Positions 8,764 through 17,376 of a DNA stretch of 64,000 nucleotides are shown in pieces. Made by a program: the position numbers and the translations under genes. The stretch's first letter is position 1, and every line of letters starts with the position of its first letter. The stretch lies in NCBI RefSeq assembly GCF_003020125.1, contig NZ_PYFW01000014.1, positions 1 through 64,000 of the forward strand. The letters run 5' to 3'. The notes beneath the pieces were generated by a model, which saw nothing but the letters and a program-made list of their open reading frames with translations, was not told where the DNA came from and did no database searches. Origin of the DNA: Bradyrhizobium sp. MOS003 (lineage in GTDB: Bacteria; Pseudomonadota; Alphaproteobacteria; Rhizobiales; Xanthobacteraceae).

Positions 8764-9999
8764 TCAGACGCGCTCGATGATGATGGCCGGAGCCATGCCG
8801 CCTGCGGCGCACATCGTAACGAGACCACGCTTGAGATCGCGCCGTTCGATTTCGTCGAGCACGGTGCCGATCAGGATCGAGCCGGTGGCGCCGATGGGAT
8901 GGCCGAGCGCAATCGAGCCGCCGTTGACGTTGACCTTGGCGCGATCGAGCTTGAGGTCGCGGATATATTTTTCCGCAACCACCGCAAAGGCCTCATTGAT
9001 CTCGAACAGGTCGATGTCGTCGACGGTCAGTCCCGCCTTTGCAAGCACCTTGCGCGTGGCCGGCACCGGCGCGTTCAGCATCAGCGTCGGGGAGTCCCCC
9101 ATGTTCGCCATCGCGACGACACGGGCCCGGGCTTTAAGACCATGCGCCTTGGCGTACGCGGGCGAGGCCAGCAGGATCGCAGCGGCACCGTCGACGACGC
9201 CGGAGGAGTTGCCGGCGTGATGCATGAAGTCGATGTCGAGATCCGGATATTTCTGGAGGATGAGACCGCGATAGGTGGTGCCCTTGTCGTCGATCGCATA
9301 GTCGGCGATCGCCGGGAAGGCCGGCTTCAGTGCGCTGAGGCCTTCCATCGTGGTCTGCGGCCGCGGATATTCTTCATGGTCGAGCGCAAGGCTGCCGTCC
9401 TCGCGATGGACCGGCACGAGGCTCTTCTTGAAGTGGCCACCGGCAATTGCTTGCGCGGCACGCTTCTGGCTCTCGAGCCCGAGTGCGTCGACGTCCCGCC
9501 GCGTGATGCCTTCGAGCGTCGCGATCGCATCCGCGCAGACGCCCTGATGCGATTGCGGATGCCGCGCGCGCAGGCGCAGATTGCCGCTATCCATCATCAT
9601 CGGACCGCTGCCGCCGCGGCGTCCTTCCATCGACATCATCTCGCAGCCGCCGGCGATGACGAGGTCTTCCGCGCCCGCCATGATAGAGGATGCCGCCATG
9701 TTGACGCTGGTGATGCCGGAACCACAAAAACGATCCAGCGTCACGGCGCTGGCCCGCACGTCGTAGCCGGCATCGAGCGCCGACATCCGGCCGAGATCGC
9801 CGCTTTGGGTCGCGACCTGCGCGCTGCAGCCCCAGACGATGTCGTCGACGTCGGCGGTGTCGATGCCGGTGCGCTCTGCGAGCGCGCGCAGCACGGTGGC
9901 ACCGAGCTGCTGCGGATGAATGCCGGAGAGTGCTCCCTTGCCGGCCTTGCCGACGCCGCGCGGGGTCCGGCAGGCATCGATGATCAGCGCGTCAGCCAT
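8764..9999 (-). CDS. thiolase (acetyl-CoA C-acyltransferase)
   Basis: A 411-residue cytosolic thiolase that condenses or cleaves acyl-CoA and acetyl-CoA. The nucleophilic Cys92 lies in DRFCGSGITS, His367 in GGSIALGHPIGATG, and the second cysteine, Cys397, in CAAGGMAPA; NEAFA is also present. The length is slightly above the usual 390-400. No partner beta-oxidation gene is adjacent, though a 3-hydroxybutyryl-CoA dehydrogenase lies further along in the window. AGAGGA precedes the ATG at 9999. Confidence 0.92.
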   Translation of the reverse strand: MADALIIDACRTPRGVGKAGKGALSGIHPQQLGATVLRALAERTGIDTADVDDIVWGCSAQVATQSGDLGRMSALDAGYDVRASAVTLDRFCGSGITSVNMAASSIMAGAEDLVIAGGCEMMSMEGRRGGSGPMMMDSGNLRLRARHPQSHQGVCADAIATLEGITRRDVDALGLESQKRAAQAIAGGHFKKSLVPVHREDGSLALDHEEYPRPQTTMEGLSALKPAFPAIADYAIDDKGTTYRGLILQKYPDLDIDFMHHAGNSSGVVDGAAAILLASPAYAKAHGLKARARVVAMANMGDSPTLMLNAPVPATRKVLAKAGLTVDDIDLFEINEAFAVVAEKYIRDLKLDRAKVNVNGGSIALGHPIGATGSILIGTVLDEIERRDLKRGLVTMCAAGGMAPAIIIERV

Positions 10000-10075
10000 T
10001 GGCGTTGTCCTCTTGTTATGAGTGTTGGAGCCGGTTTTGAATCACGGAGAGAGGGGAGTCAATGCGGGCGCCCCC

Positions 10076-10251
10076 TTCACCTCGCCCCGCTTGCGGGGAG
10101 AGGTCGGATTTTACGCGCAGCGGAAAATCCGGGTGAGGTGAACTTCTGCAAGGATAGTGGAAGACGGACTCGCGGACAGTCTCCCCACCCGGAATTTGCT
10201 ATGGCAAATTCCGGCCTCTCCCCGCACGCGGGGAGAGGCGAAAACACCGAG
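10076..10251. repeat. dispersed intergenic palindrome, family A, copy 1
   Basis: Two inverted stem-loops lie back to back. The outer arms are CTCGCCCCGC-TTGCGGGGAGAGG and CTCTCCCCGCACGCGGGGAGAGG, and the centre contains GACTCGCGGACAG. The same layout recurs at 20.4, 29.6 and 53.3 kb in this window. Confidence 0.8.
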
Positions 10252-10258
10252 AGGGCCG

Positions 10259-11722
10259 CTACGCCCCCGCCGCGTTCTTCTCGATCACGTTGCGGTAGAA
10301 ACTGGCGCTGAGTTTGGGCGTACGGACCTGGGTGTCGAAATTGACGTGGTACAGCCCGAAGCGCTTGTTCAACCCGTACACCCACTCGAAATTGTCCATC
10401 AGGCTCCAGAGGAAATAGCCGCGCACCGGCACACCTTCGCTGGTGGCGCGCTGCAGCTGGGCGAGATAGTTGCGCAGATACATGATGCGGTCGGTGTCGT
10501 AGATCTTGCCGTCCGGCGTGACGGCATCGTCGCCGGAGGCGCCGTTCTCGCTGATGTAGATCGCGTCCGTCTTCCAGATCTTCGCCGCAAGCTTCGGCAC
10601 CCAATAGAGCGTCTCCGGCCCGACGCGCAGCCAGTCCGAGTTCATGTGCGGGAACGATTTCGGGATCGGCAGCGGCATGAAGCCCGCGCCCTGGTCGGAG
10701 GCCACCACATAATTCTGCGGCGCGTAGATGTTGAGGCCGAGAAAATCGACCGGCGAAGAGATGATCTTCAGCTCCGCATCGGTGAATTTGGGCGCGTTGG
10801 GTCCCGCGAACTTCAGGAAGGCGTCGGTATACTTGCCCGTCATGATGACGTTGAGATAGCCAGCGTTCATCTCGCGCAGCGCGATCTCGGCGGCGCGAAC
10901 GTTCTCCGGCGTGTCGATGGCGGGCGCGCAGGCATCGACGTTCTCGGCCGGCCCCACCCTGGTGCCGCGGCGGCCATGGGCGCGCACCGCCTGCACCGCG
11001 AGCCCGTGCGCCAGCGCGCTGTTGTGCCTGATCTGATTGACCTCGGCCTGCGGCAGCGTCACGCCCGGCGCGTCGATGCCGATGCCGTAACCGAAATAGA
11101 CGAAGCGGCCGCTCTCGTTCAGCGTGAACACGTTCCTGACGCGGTCGGTCAGGTGCTCGGCGACGTAGGCAGCGTAGTCGCCGAAGATCTTGCATGTCTC
11201 CGTCGAGCGCCAGCCACCGAAGCGATCCTGCAGCGATTGCGGCAGGTCCCAATGATAAAGCGTCAGCCACGGCTCGATGCCGTTCTTCAGGAGTTCGTCA
11301 ATGAGCCGGTTGTAGAAGTCGAGTCCCTTTGGGTTGGGCTTGCCGTCGCCGTCCGGAAACAGCCGCGGCCAGGCCACCGAGAAGCGATAGGCCTTGCAGC
11401 CGAGCGCCTTGATGAGCGCGATGTCTTCCTTGTAGCGGTGATAGTGCCCATTGGCGCGGTCGCCGGTGGTGCCGTCCTCGATCTTGCCGGGGATGCGCAC
11501 GAACTTGTCCCAGATCGAGGCCCCTCGCCCGTCCTCGTTGACCGCGCCCTCGACTTGATAGGACGAGGTCGCCGTGCCCCAGACGAAGCCAGCCGGAAAG
11601 CCGCCGCCGGCGCGCGGCGGCGCTGCCGGCCGGGCTTCGGCCGCGCCCAGCGAACCGGTCAAGCCGGCTGTCGACAGCCCCGCGAGTTTCGCAAACCGGC
11701 GGCGCGAGACCTTGTCGGACAT
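10259..11722 (-). CDS. exported GH1 family beta-glucosidase
   Basis: A 487-residue glycoside hydrolase with a twin-arginine signal (SRRRFAKLAGLS), so it should be folded in the cytoplasm and exported to the periplasm. GH1 landmarks: N-terminal GFPAGFVWGTATSSYQVEGA; the acid/base glutamate in FTLNES (usually T-x-N-E-P, here Ser after Glu); and the nucleophile glutamate in IYISENGAS near residue 400. GYFLWSLMDNFEW is the usual C-terminal substrate-binding motif. All barrel landmarks are present. GGAGAAG lies ahead of the ATG. It likely hydrolyses plant-derived beta-glucosides; the substrate is not readable. Confidence 0.92.
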   Translation of the reverse strand: MSDKVSRRRFAKLAGLSTAGLTGSLGAAEARPAAPPRAGGGFPAGFVWGTATSSYQVEGAVNEDGRGASIWDKFVRIPGKIEDGTTGDRANGHYHRYKEDIALIKALGCKAYRFSVAWPRLFPDGDGKPNPKGLDFYNRLIDELLKNGIEPWLTLYHWDLPQSLQDRFGGWRSTETCKIFGDYAAYVAEHLTDRVRNVFTLNESGRFVYFGYGIGIDAPGVTLPQAEVNQIRHNSALAHGLAVQAVRAHGRRGTRVGPAENVDACAPAIDTPENVRAAEIALREMNAGYLNVIMTGKYTDAFLKFAGPNAPKFTDAELKIISSPVDFLGLNIYAPQNYVVASDQGAGFMPLPIPKSFPHMNSDWLRVGPETLYWVPKLAAKIWKTDAIYISENGASGDDAVTPDGKIYDTDRIMYLRNYLAQLQRATSEGVPVRGYFLWSLMDNFEWVYGLNKRFGLYHVNFDTQVRTPKLSASFYRNVIEKNAAGA

Positions 11723-11835
11723 TGATGCTTCTCCGCTATCCTTGGTTTTCGGCCCCGTACAATGAACAGTTCGAGGCCATTTGAGAAGCGCGTCTGGCGT
11801 CGGCCGAATTACCTTTCGGCTTCAGAGTGGCGGCT

Positions 11836-12789
11836 TTAGGGCTGACCTGCTCCGACTGCGCTGACCACGACCTGCATCAGCCACGCGATGCCGGCGTCTC
11901 TCATCGCCGCCTTGGTTGCGATCGCCCGGATCGCATCCGGTTTGCGCGCGAAAGGCAGCTCGACGAACACCAACCCGAAACGGCTGGCGTGCTGCTGCAC
12001 CAATCGGCGCGGCAATGCTGCGATCAGATCAGACCCTGAAAGTTGGACAAGCGCCATCATGAAATTCGGGACGGTCAGGGCGATGCGGCGCTCGAGGCCG
12101 CGCTTTGCCAACATCTCATCGAGAAAACCGCGCGCCTCGCCGCTGAGAGACACCAGCAGGTGCTGTGACTGCGAGAATGCAGCACGGGTTGGCGCTTTTG
12201 CGAGGGGATGTCCCTTGCGCATGGCCAGCACGAAATCCTCGTCGTAGAGCCTGCGCGCCTCGAATCGCGGCGATACCGCCGGCAGCGGCAGCATTGCGAC
12301 GTCGAGCTCGCGTCGTTCGAGCATGTCGAGGCTTTGGTGCCAGGGTCCCCCGATCGCGCCGCCGCGCGGCGCAGGCATGAGGTGGATCAGGGCGAGGTCG
12401 ATATGGGGGGCCGCGGTCGCGATCAATCGCAGGAGCTGAACGGATGTCGAGACCAGTACGGCATCGGGCGCGCCAATCGTGAACCGGCGGCGGCTCTTCG
12501 CGGGGTCAAACGGTGCGGCCGAGCCGATCAACTGTTCGATGCGCGCGATGATCTCCGTCACGGGCTCCTCGAGCTCAAGAGCCCGCGCCGTCGGAACGAC
12601 GCCCTTCGGCGTCCGCAGAAACAGCGGGTCATTCAGCAGGAGACGGAGCCGGCCAAGCGCATGACTGACAGCCGACGGCGTCAAGCTCAGCCTGGCTGCG
12701 GCACGCGCGACATGACGCTCTTCCAAAACCACGCGGAAGAGTACGAGGAGGTTCAGATCGATCCTGGACAGATCAATTTGGTTCAGCAT
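11836..12789 (-). CDS. LysR-type transcriptional regulator
   Basis: A 317-residue regulator. The winged helix-turn-helix is at residues 8-67 (LNLLVLFRVVLEERHVARAARLSLT region, then SAVSHALGRLR). An effector-binding domain follows, with the LysR-substrate hinge near residue 95. The DLNLLVLF opening and RTPKGVVPT segment place it near the NodD/SyrM-like branch. It is divergent from the exported NTF2-like gene at 12872 with about 80 bases between them, the standard layout for a LysR regulator and its target. Confidence 0.9.
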   Translation of the reverse strand: MLNQIDLSRIDLNLLVLFRVVLEERHVARAAARLSLTPSAVSHALGRLRLLLNDPLFLRTPKGVVPTARALELEEPVTEIIARIEQLIGSAAPFDPAKSRRRFTIGAPDAVLVSTSVQLLRLIATAAPHIDLALIHLMPAPRGGAIGGPWHQSLDMLERRELDVAMLPLPAVSPRFEARRLYDEDFVLAMRKGHPLAKAPTRAAFSQSQHLLVSLSGEARGFLDEMLAKRGLERRIALTVPNFMMALVQLSGSDLIAALPRRLVQQHASRFGLVFVELPFARKPDAIRAIATKAAMRDAGIAWLMQVVVSAVGAGQP

Positions 12790-12871
12790 GTCGCTGAAAT
12801 CATATCGCTGGATTCATCAAGATCAAGGTCCCATGGATTGGGTCGTTCGTCGTTCAATCAGGAGACATGAA

Positions 12872-13447
12872 ATGACCAGGAGACCGTCCGGTGTGCACAA
12901 TTGGCCAGACCTGCCGGGGAAGATGTCGCGGCGCTCGATGATGGCCTCCGCGGCTGCAATTCCGCTGTCCTTTCAGCTTTCGGCCGATGCGGTCGCCGGG
13001 AACGACGCTATCGCCGGCCTCGTCGAACGCGCTCGCGCGAAGAATGCCGCCTTCATGCGTGGCGACATGGGTCGCTGGCTCCAGCTCGTCCGCATCGCGC
13101 CGGATTTCACGTTGATGCAGCCCTTCGGCGGGCCTGCCAGTCGCGGATTCGACGCGAGCCCCAAACGCCTGGCCCACCTATCGCGATACTTCAGGGAAGG
13201 CGAAACCGAGCTCGAGGTCTTGCAGACCTATGCATCGGAAGCGCTCGTCGTTCTCGCAATGATCGAACACCAGCGGGCTGAAGTCGGCGGATTGCCGGCC
13301 CAAGACTGGTCATTGCGCGTGACGGAGGCCTACCGCAAGGATGGCACGGATTGGCACCTCGTGCACCGTCATGCGGATCCTCTGGTGCGAAGCATCACCT
13401 TGCAACAAGCCGCGACACTCGCCCGAGGCTGGCCGGAGGATAAATGA
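12872..13447 (+). CDS. exported SnoaL/DUF4440-like protein
   Basis: A 191-residue protein with a Tat-like leader (MSRRSMMASAAAIPLSFQL), then an NTF2/ketosteroid-isomerase-like domain: a helix with KNAAFMRGDMGRWLQLV, strands with APDFTLMQPFGG, and the ending WSLRVTEAYRKDGTDWHLVHRHADPLV typical of the SnoaL/DUF4440 fold. AGGAGA precedes the ATG at 12872, so the longer upstream frame is dropped. It faces the LysR gene and is the probable regulated target. The reaction is unknown. Confidence 0.72.
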   Translation: MTRRPSGVHNWPDLPGKMSRRSMMASAAAIPLSFQLSADAVAGNDAIAGLVERARAKNAAFMRGDMGRWLQLVRIAPDFTLMQPFGGPASRGFDASPKRLAHLSRYFREGETELEVLQTYASEALVVLAMIEHQRAEVGGLPAQDWSLRVTEAYRKDGTDWHLVHRHADPLVRSITLQQAATLARGWPEDK

Positions 13448-13513
13448 TTTCCTTCGCCTCGCGGATCAGCCGGTCAGCTGGCTCGTGACGTCACGCATCG
13501 CGATACGAAATTT

Positions 13514-13921
13514 TCAGCGCGAGCGCTTCGGCAGCTTTGGCAGCTTGTCGGGATTGAACGCCGGGAACTGCTCGGTTCGCCCCGGTGCCGGCGGCTGCTG
13601 TTCGGTCAGGATGAGCGTGCCCTTGAGGATCATTCCGGGCACCTGTCGTGTCGTCGCAGTATAGGTCGCGATCTTGCCGGGACAGTTTCCCTCGATATCC
13701 AAAGTGAGGTCGTCATCCACGCCGAACACCGTGACACGTCCGTCGGTATGACGCTTCGTCGTTACGGTGGCGGTGAAGCGATCTCCATCGACCCGGCACG
13801 AGCCGTGATACGTCATCAGGCTGTCACGACCCCAGATCTGCCCGTCCGCGACATGAACGATCCCAGTCCCCTGGTCGAGCGGCGTCTCGTACCACGCCGC
13901 GTATGTGCCGTCCTTCAGCAT
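13514..13921 (-). CDS. GrlR-like domain protein
   Basis: A 135-residue protein whose N-terminal 100 residues resemble the GrlR family (first known as a repressor of the enterohaemorrhagic E. coli type III secretion genes): MLKDGTYAAWYETPLDQGTG, then alternating strands with an IWGRDSLMTYHGSCRVDGD core and MILKGTLIL. The tail is Pro/Lys-rich. There is no signal peptide. AGGGAGA precedes the ATG at 13921. No type III secretion gene is nearby. The assignment rests on pattern similarity alone. Confidence 0.6.
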   Translation of the reverse strand: MLKDGTYAAWYETPLDQGTGIVHVADGQIWGRDSLMTYHGSCRVDGDRFTATVTTKRHTDGRVTVFGVDDDLTLDIEGNCPGKIATYTATTRQVPGMILKGTLILTEQQPPAPGRTEQFPAFNPDKLPKLPKRSR

Positions 13922-13980
13922 GGGAGCAGTCTCCCTGGCAGTCCCGCGCAACAATCCGCATGAATAGCGCTAAGAAAGCG

Positions 13981-14148
13981 TTAATCGCGCTGATCGTGCC
14001 AGTCTGGCCTGTCCCTGCGCAGCTCGGCTTCGAGATCCTCGACGATGCCGTGGAGCAAACATGCGGCGAGCGGATCCGTCACCTCCCGCTCCAGGCGCCG
14101 ATAACGCGCGATCTGGCATTCCTGCTCTCTCACTTGGCGCTCTGTCAT
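13981..14148 (-). CDS. small charged helical protein
   Basis: A 55-residue protein starting at ATG 14148 with GGAGGG at good spacing. It begins MTERQVREQECQIARYRRLE and ends with an acidic/basic helix (VEDLEAELRRDRPDW). Composition and ribosome-binding site support a real gene. No family recognised. Confidence 0.6.
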   Translation of the reverse strand: MTERQVREQECQIARYRRLEREVTDPLAACLLHGIVEDLEAELRRDRPDWHDQRD

Positions 14149-14298
14149 CAGATGAACCCTCCGGCGAATTGACGCACGAAGAGCCGGACAGTTTCGTTAA
14201 AGTTTTCAGATCATTTGACATGGTTTCCGGTTGGTGAAGCCCGCGCTGCACGGAACTTCGGCCGCGCCGGCCAAGTATTCCCGAGGGCGGCCTTCCCG

Positions 14299-14700
14299 CT
14301 AGGAGGGCAGACGAAGCCAGATGTCCCGGCTTGCCAGCGTGCCGTTCGGCGTGGCGATCTCCATGTCCACGACGTGAAGAGAGCCGGGCTCGTCAGCATA
14401 GATGTACCTGAGGTGCCACATCAGGCCCAGGTCCGGCGAGATGACAAAATCTTCCAATCCGTCGGTGATATCGCGAACGGCCTCACGATGTGTCAGGGGC
14501 GCAGAAAACATCGCATCGATGAGGTCGGCGAGGCTCATGCCCTCGACGAGCAAAAGTCGCGCGATCTCGTCACCGTAGACGTGCCGAAGCGCTGTAACGA
14601 TGGCAGCGACGGCATCCGGATTCTTCAACGCCACAGCACAGCGAGCCTCCGGAGCCATCATGCCGGAGGCGGCATATTCTGCAAGCTCAGTGTGCGCCAT
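14299..14700 (-). CDS. hypothetical protein
   Basis: A 133-residue soluble protein, mostly alpha-helical in the first 80 residues and with strand-like segments after that (MWHLRYIYADEPGSLHVVDME). There is no signal peptide or membrane segment, and the ribosome-binding site ahead of ATG 14700 is poor; ATG 14661 is an alternative. It lies 38 bases before the TonB-receptor stop on the same strand. Family not recognised. Confidence 0.5.
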   Translation of the reverse strand: MAHTELAEYAASGMMAPEARCAVALKNPDAVAAIVTALRHVYGDEIARLLLVEGMSLADLIDAMFSAPLTHREAVRDITDGLEDFVISPDLGLMWHLRYIYADEPGSLHVVDMEIATPNGTLASRDIWLRLPS

Positions 14701-14738
14701 CGCGGAACAGGAGGCACTGCCTCTCGCTGCGGCCGTTC

Positions 14739-17213
14739 CTAGAACGTCACCCGCATCCCCGCGTAGAACGCGCGCGGCCTCGCCGGGCTCAGCGAGCGCG
14801 GGTCGGTGAAGTCGTTGCCGCCGTTGGTGAAGTTGGGCAAGGCCTCGCGGTCGAAGAACTGTCCGTAAGTCGCGTAGCGCCTGTCGAAGACGTTGTCGAC
14901 GCGGCCGTAAAGCTGGATGTTCTTCGCCACCTGGTAGGAGGTGTGGAGGTTGAACACCGTGTAGGATGGCAACTTGGAATATTGGTTGGACTCGTCGCCG
15001 ACGAAATACTGGCTAGAAACGAACAGTGCGTTGCCGCCGACCTTCCAGACGTCGGTCACGGCGTAGTCGATGCCGACCTTGACGCGGTGACGCGGGATCG
15101 CGGGAAGCTGGTTGCCGGGCGAAACCTGGATGGTCTCAGTCACGGGATCCCTGAACGGGCTTTCGGAACCGAGTTCGAACGCATCGAGGTAGCGCGCGTC
15201 GACGAAGGCGTAGCTTGCCTGGAACTGAAGCGTGGGAGACTTGATGCTGACCTCGGCCTCGAGCCCTTGGCGCCTGGTCCGGCCGACATTGCTGAAATAG
15301 CCGAACCCGGTCCGCCCAACTGCGGGCACAGCGACGATGTCGTCGTAATTGGTCGCGCGGAACGCGCCGACCTTCCATCCGAGCGAGCCGATGTTCAGCT
15401 CCTTGGTGCCGCGGAGGCCGGCCTCGACGGTCTTGGAAACCACCTGCTTCAGCGGCGGGTCCGAGACGAGGAAGGCCGCGATGAGACAGGGCCGGGCCGG
15501 ATCAGCGCAGCCTAGCTCGAGCGGCGTCGGCACGCGGTTGGCCTCGGAGTAACCGGCATAGGCAGTCAGCTCCTGCGTGATCTTGTAGGTGCCGCCGATC
15601 ACCGGATTGAAACGGGTGAACGTGTGGTCGCCGTTGAGGGCGGAGCCGAGCTGGTCTTCCAGGCTGATGCGCGCCACGTTGAAGCGGCCGCCGCCGGTGA
15701 CGGCGAAGGCATCGGTGACGTTGAACGTGTCCATCGCGTACAGGCCATTGTACTGATTGACGGTCCGCAGCGAGACGGGGCCGGCCACGGGATCGACCGT
15801 CGGCGTCGGGCCGAGGAAGACGCCGCTGCCGCTCACGACGTAATTCTCGCCCATCGAGCCGATTTCGGCGGTCGCGTTGTAGCGGGTGACGCTGGCGTCG
15901 TAGCTCGTACCCATCACGAAGCGGTTGTCGTGCCCGAACAGCTGATCGGTGTTGGTGGCCTGTCCCGACACACCGAACGTGGTCGAACGGATCGAGCCCC
16001 GATCGATCTCGCCGAGGATCGTCCCCGGCGCAAAGGGATTGGCGAGCTGCACGCCGCCTGCGCCGTTCGCGGCCGTGGTGTCGTCGCCAAAGCACAGCAG
16101 CGCCGGATCCGCACCGCATTCCTGCGCGTCCGTCGGATTGCCGTCGACGATCTTCTGCTCGAACTTGCGCACACGGGCGGTGCCTTCGAAGGTCCAGGTC
16201 GGCGTCGCATCGACCTTTCCGGTCAGGTTGAGATAGCCGACGCGATTGGAGGTGGTCTGAGGTGTGGTGTAGGTCGCGCCCCAATATTTGTCGAGCAGCT
16301 CGGCCGGAACGGTGGCGCTGGCGCCGAAATCGTTCTTGGCGACGCCCATATTGGCGTGGAATTCGCTGTCGCCGGCCTTGTAGCCGACGTCACCGTAGAA
16401 GCGCCGAACGGTCGATTGCGAGAAATTGCGGAAGCCGTTGTCGCGCACGCCTTCGAGTGCGGCATAGACGCCGTAGTTCTTGTCGACGGTCTTGCCCCAC
16501 TGCGCCGAGCCCTGGATGCGGCCGAACGAACCGCCCATCACGTCGACCTCGGCGCCCTGATAGGTGAAGCCGTCCTTCATTTGCAGGTTGATGGCGCCGC
16601 CCAGCGCGTTGAGGCCGAAGGCCGGGTTGTTTGTCACCAACGTGACCGACCTGATGGCGGCGGTCGGGATCAGGTCCCAATTGACGGCATCCGAGAACGC
16701 TTCGTTGATGCGGACGCCGTTCTGATACACCGCAAGGCCCTGCGGCGTGCCCACCACGGGCGATGCGACGAAGCCGCGGAATTCAACATCCGGCTGGAAC
16801 GGATTGCCGGTGACTTCGGTGATGTTGACACCGGCGATGTTGTCGCGCAGCGCGTCTGTGACGTTCAGCGATCCGGTGCGCTTGATCTGGCTGGCGTCGA
16901 CGGCGTTGATCGCCGACGGCACTTTATCGACGTCGAGGCCTCGGCCCGTGCCCGGCGCGGTCGGGTAGACGTAAAGCCGCGTCTTCGGAGCGGCGGACGA
17001 CGGCGCCCCGATGCGCGCGACCGGCCGCGTCGGCGCGGTGCGCCTGGCCACCGACGGCGGCGGCGCCGCCACCTCGACCGGCGGCAGATTCTGGACGTTG
17101 GTCTCCTCGTCCTGCGCGGCCAAAGCGGGGCTCGCGAAAACCACCCCGGACACCAGACCTGATGACACCGAGGCCAGCAACAAACGACGCTTGAACGAAA
17201 GAACCTTGCCCAT
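14739..17213 (-). CDS. TonB-dependent outer-membrane receptor (candidate lanthanide receptor)
   Basis: An 824-residue receptor: signal peptide (about 1-31, ending SPALAAQ), a Pro-rich stretch, a plug domain (about 95-230, with VPSAINAVDASQIKRTGSLNVTDALR and GLNALGGAINLQMK), then a 22-strand-type barrel ending in Phe (AGMRVTF). ATG 17213 places the signal peptide correctly; the frame upstream is a shadow. It is followed upstream by a two-component pair and lies 4 kb from an ABC cluster resembling the methylobacterial lut genes, where the TonB receptor (LutH) imports lanthanide chelates. Uptake of lanthanide complexes is therefore likely but inferred from context; iron siderophores are the alternative. 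Confidence 0.85.
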   Translation of the reverse strand: MGKVLSFKRRLLLASVSSGLVSGVVFASPALAAQDEETNVQNLPPVEVAAPPPSVARRTAPTRPVARIGAPSSAAPKTRLYVYPTAPGTGRGLDVDKVPSAINAVDASQIKRTGSLNVTDALRDNIAGVNITEVTGNPFQPDVEFRGFVASPVVGTPQGLAVYQNGVRINEAFSDAVNWDLIPTAAIRSVTLVTNNPAFGLNALGGAINLQMKDGFTYQGAEVDVMGGSFGRIQGSAQWGKTVDKNYGVYAALEGVRDNGFRNFSQSTVRRFYGDVGYKAGDSEFHANMGVAKNDFGASATVPAELLDKYWGATYTTPQTTSNRVGYLNLTGKVDATPTWTFEGTARVRKFEQKIVDGNPTDAQECGADPALLCFGDDTTAANGAGGVQLANPFAPGTILGEIDRGSIRSTTFGVSGQATNTDQLFGHDNRFVMGTSYDASVTRYNATAEIGSMGENYVVSGSGVFLGPTPTVDPVAGPVSLRTVNQYNGLYAMDTFNVTDAFAVTGGGRFNVARISLEDQLGSALNGDHTFTRFNPVIGGTYKITQELTAYAGYSEANRVPTPLELGCADPARPCLIAAFLVSDPPLKQVVSKTVEAGLRGTKELNIGSLGWKVGAFRATNYDDIVAVPAVGRTGFGYFSNVGRTRRQGLEAEVSIKSPTLQFQASYAFVDARYLDAFELGSESPFRDPVTETIQVSPGNQLPAIPRHRVKVGIDYAVTDVWKVGGNALFVSSQYFVGDESNQYSKLPSYTVFNLHTSYQVAKNIQLYGRVDNVFDRRYATYGQFFDREALPNFTNGGNDFTDPRSLSPARPRAFYAGMRVTF

Positions 17214-17332
17214 CCCCGCCTTCCCATCCGTGACCACCGGCTGTTTTGATTTTCGCCGTTTGGTTGAGACGAGTGTATTCGGCAGTCGCAATCCCGCCAG
17301 CCACAAAAGGTCGGGCAATATCGGCTCCCGTT

Positions 17333-17362
17333 TTCCCGACCAAATCGGGAATTTTTCCCGAT
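17333..17362. promoter_or_regulatory. array of TCGGGAA/TTCCCGA half-sites upstream of the TonB receptor
   Basis: Three half-sites occur in 30 bases: TTCCCGA at 17333-17339, ATCGGGAA at 17344-17351 and TTCCCGAT at 17355-17362. The last two form a perfect palindrome with a 3-base centre, and the first two an inverted repeat with a 5-base centre. The array lies about 120-150 bases upstream of the receptor start and just after the kinase stop. A transcription-factor operator is likely; a kinase terminator is less so because no T-run follows. Confidence 0.55.
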
Positions 17363-17376
17363 CCCTTCGGGAGCGG

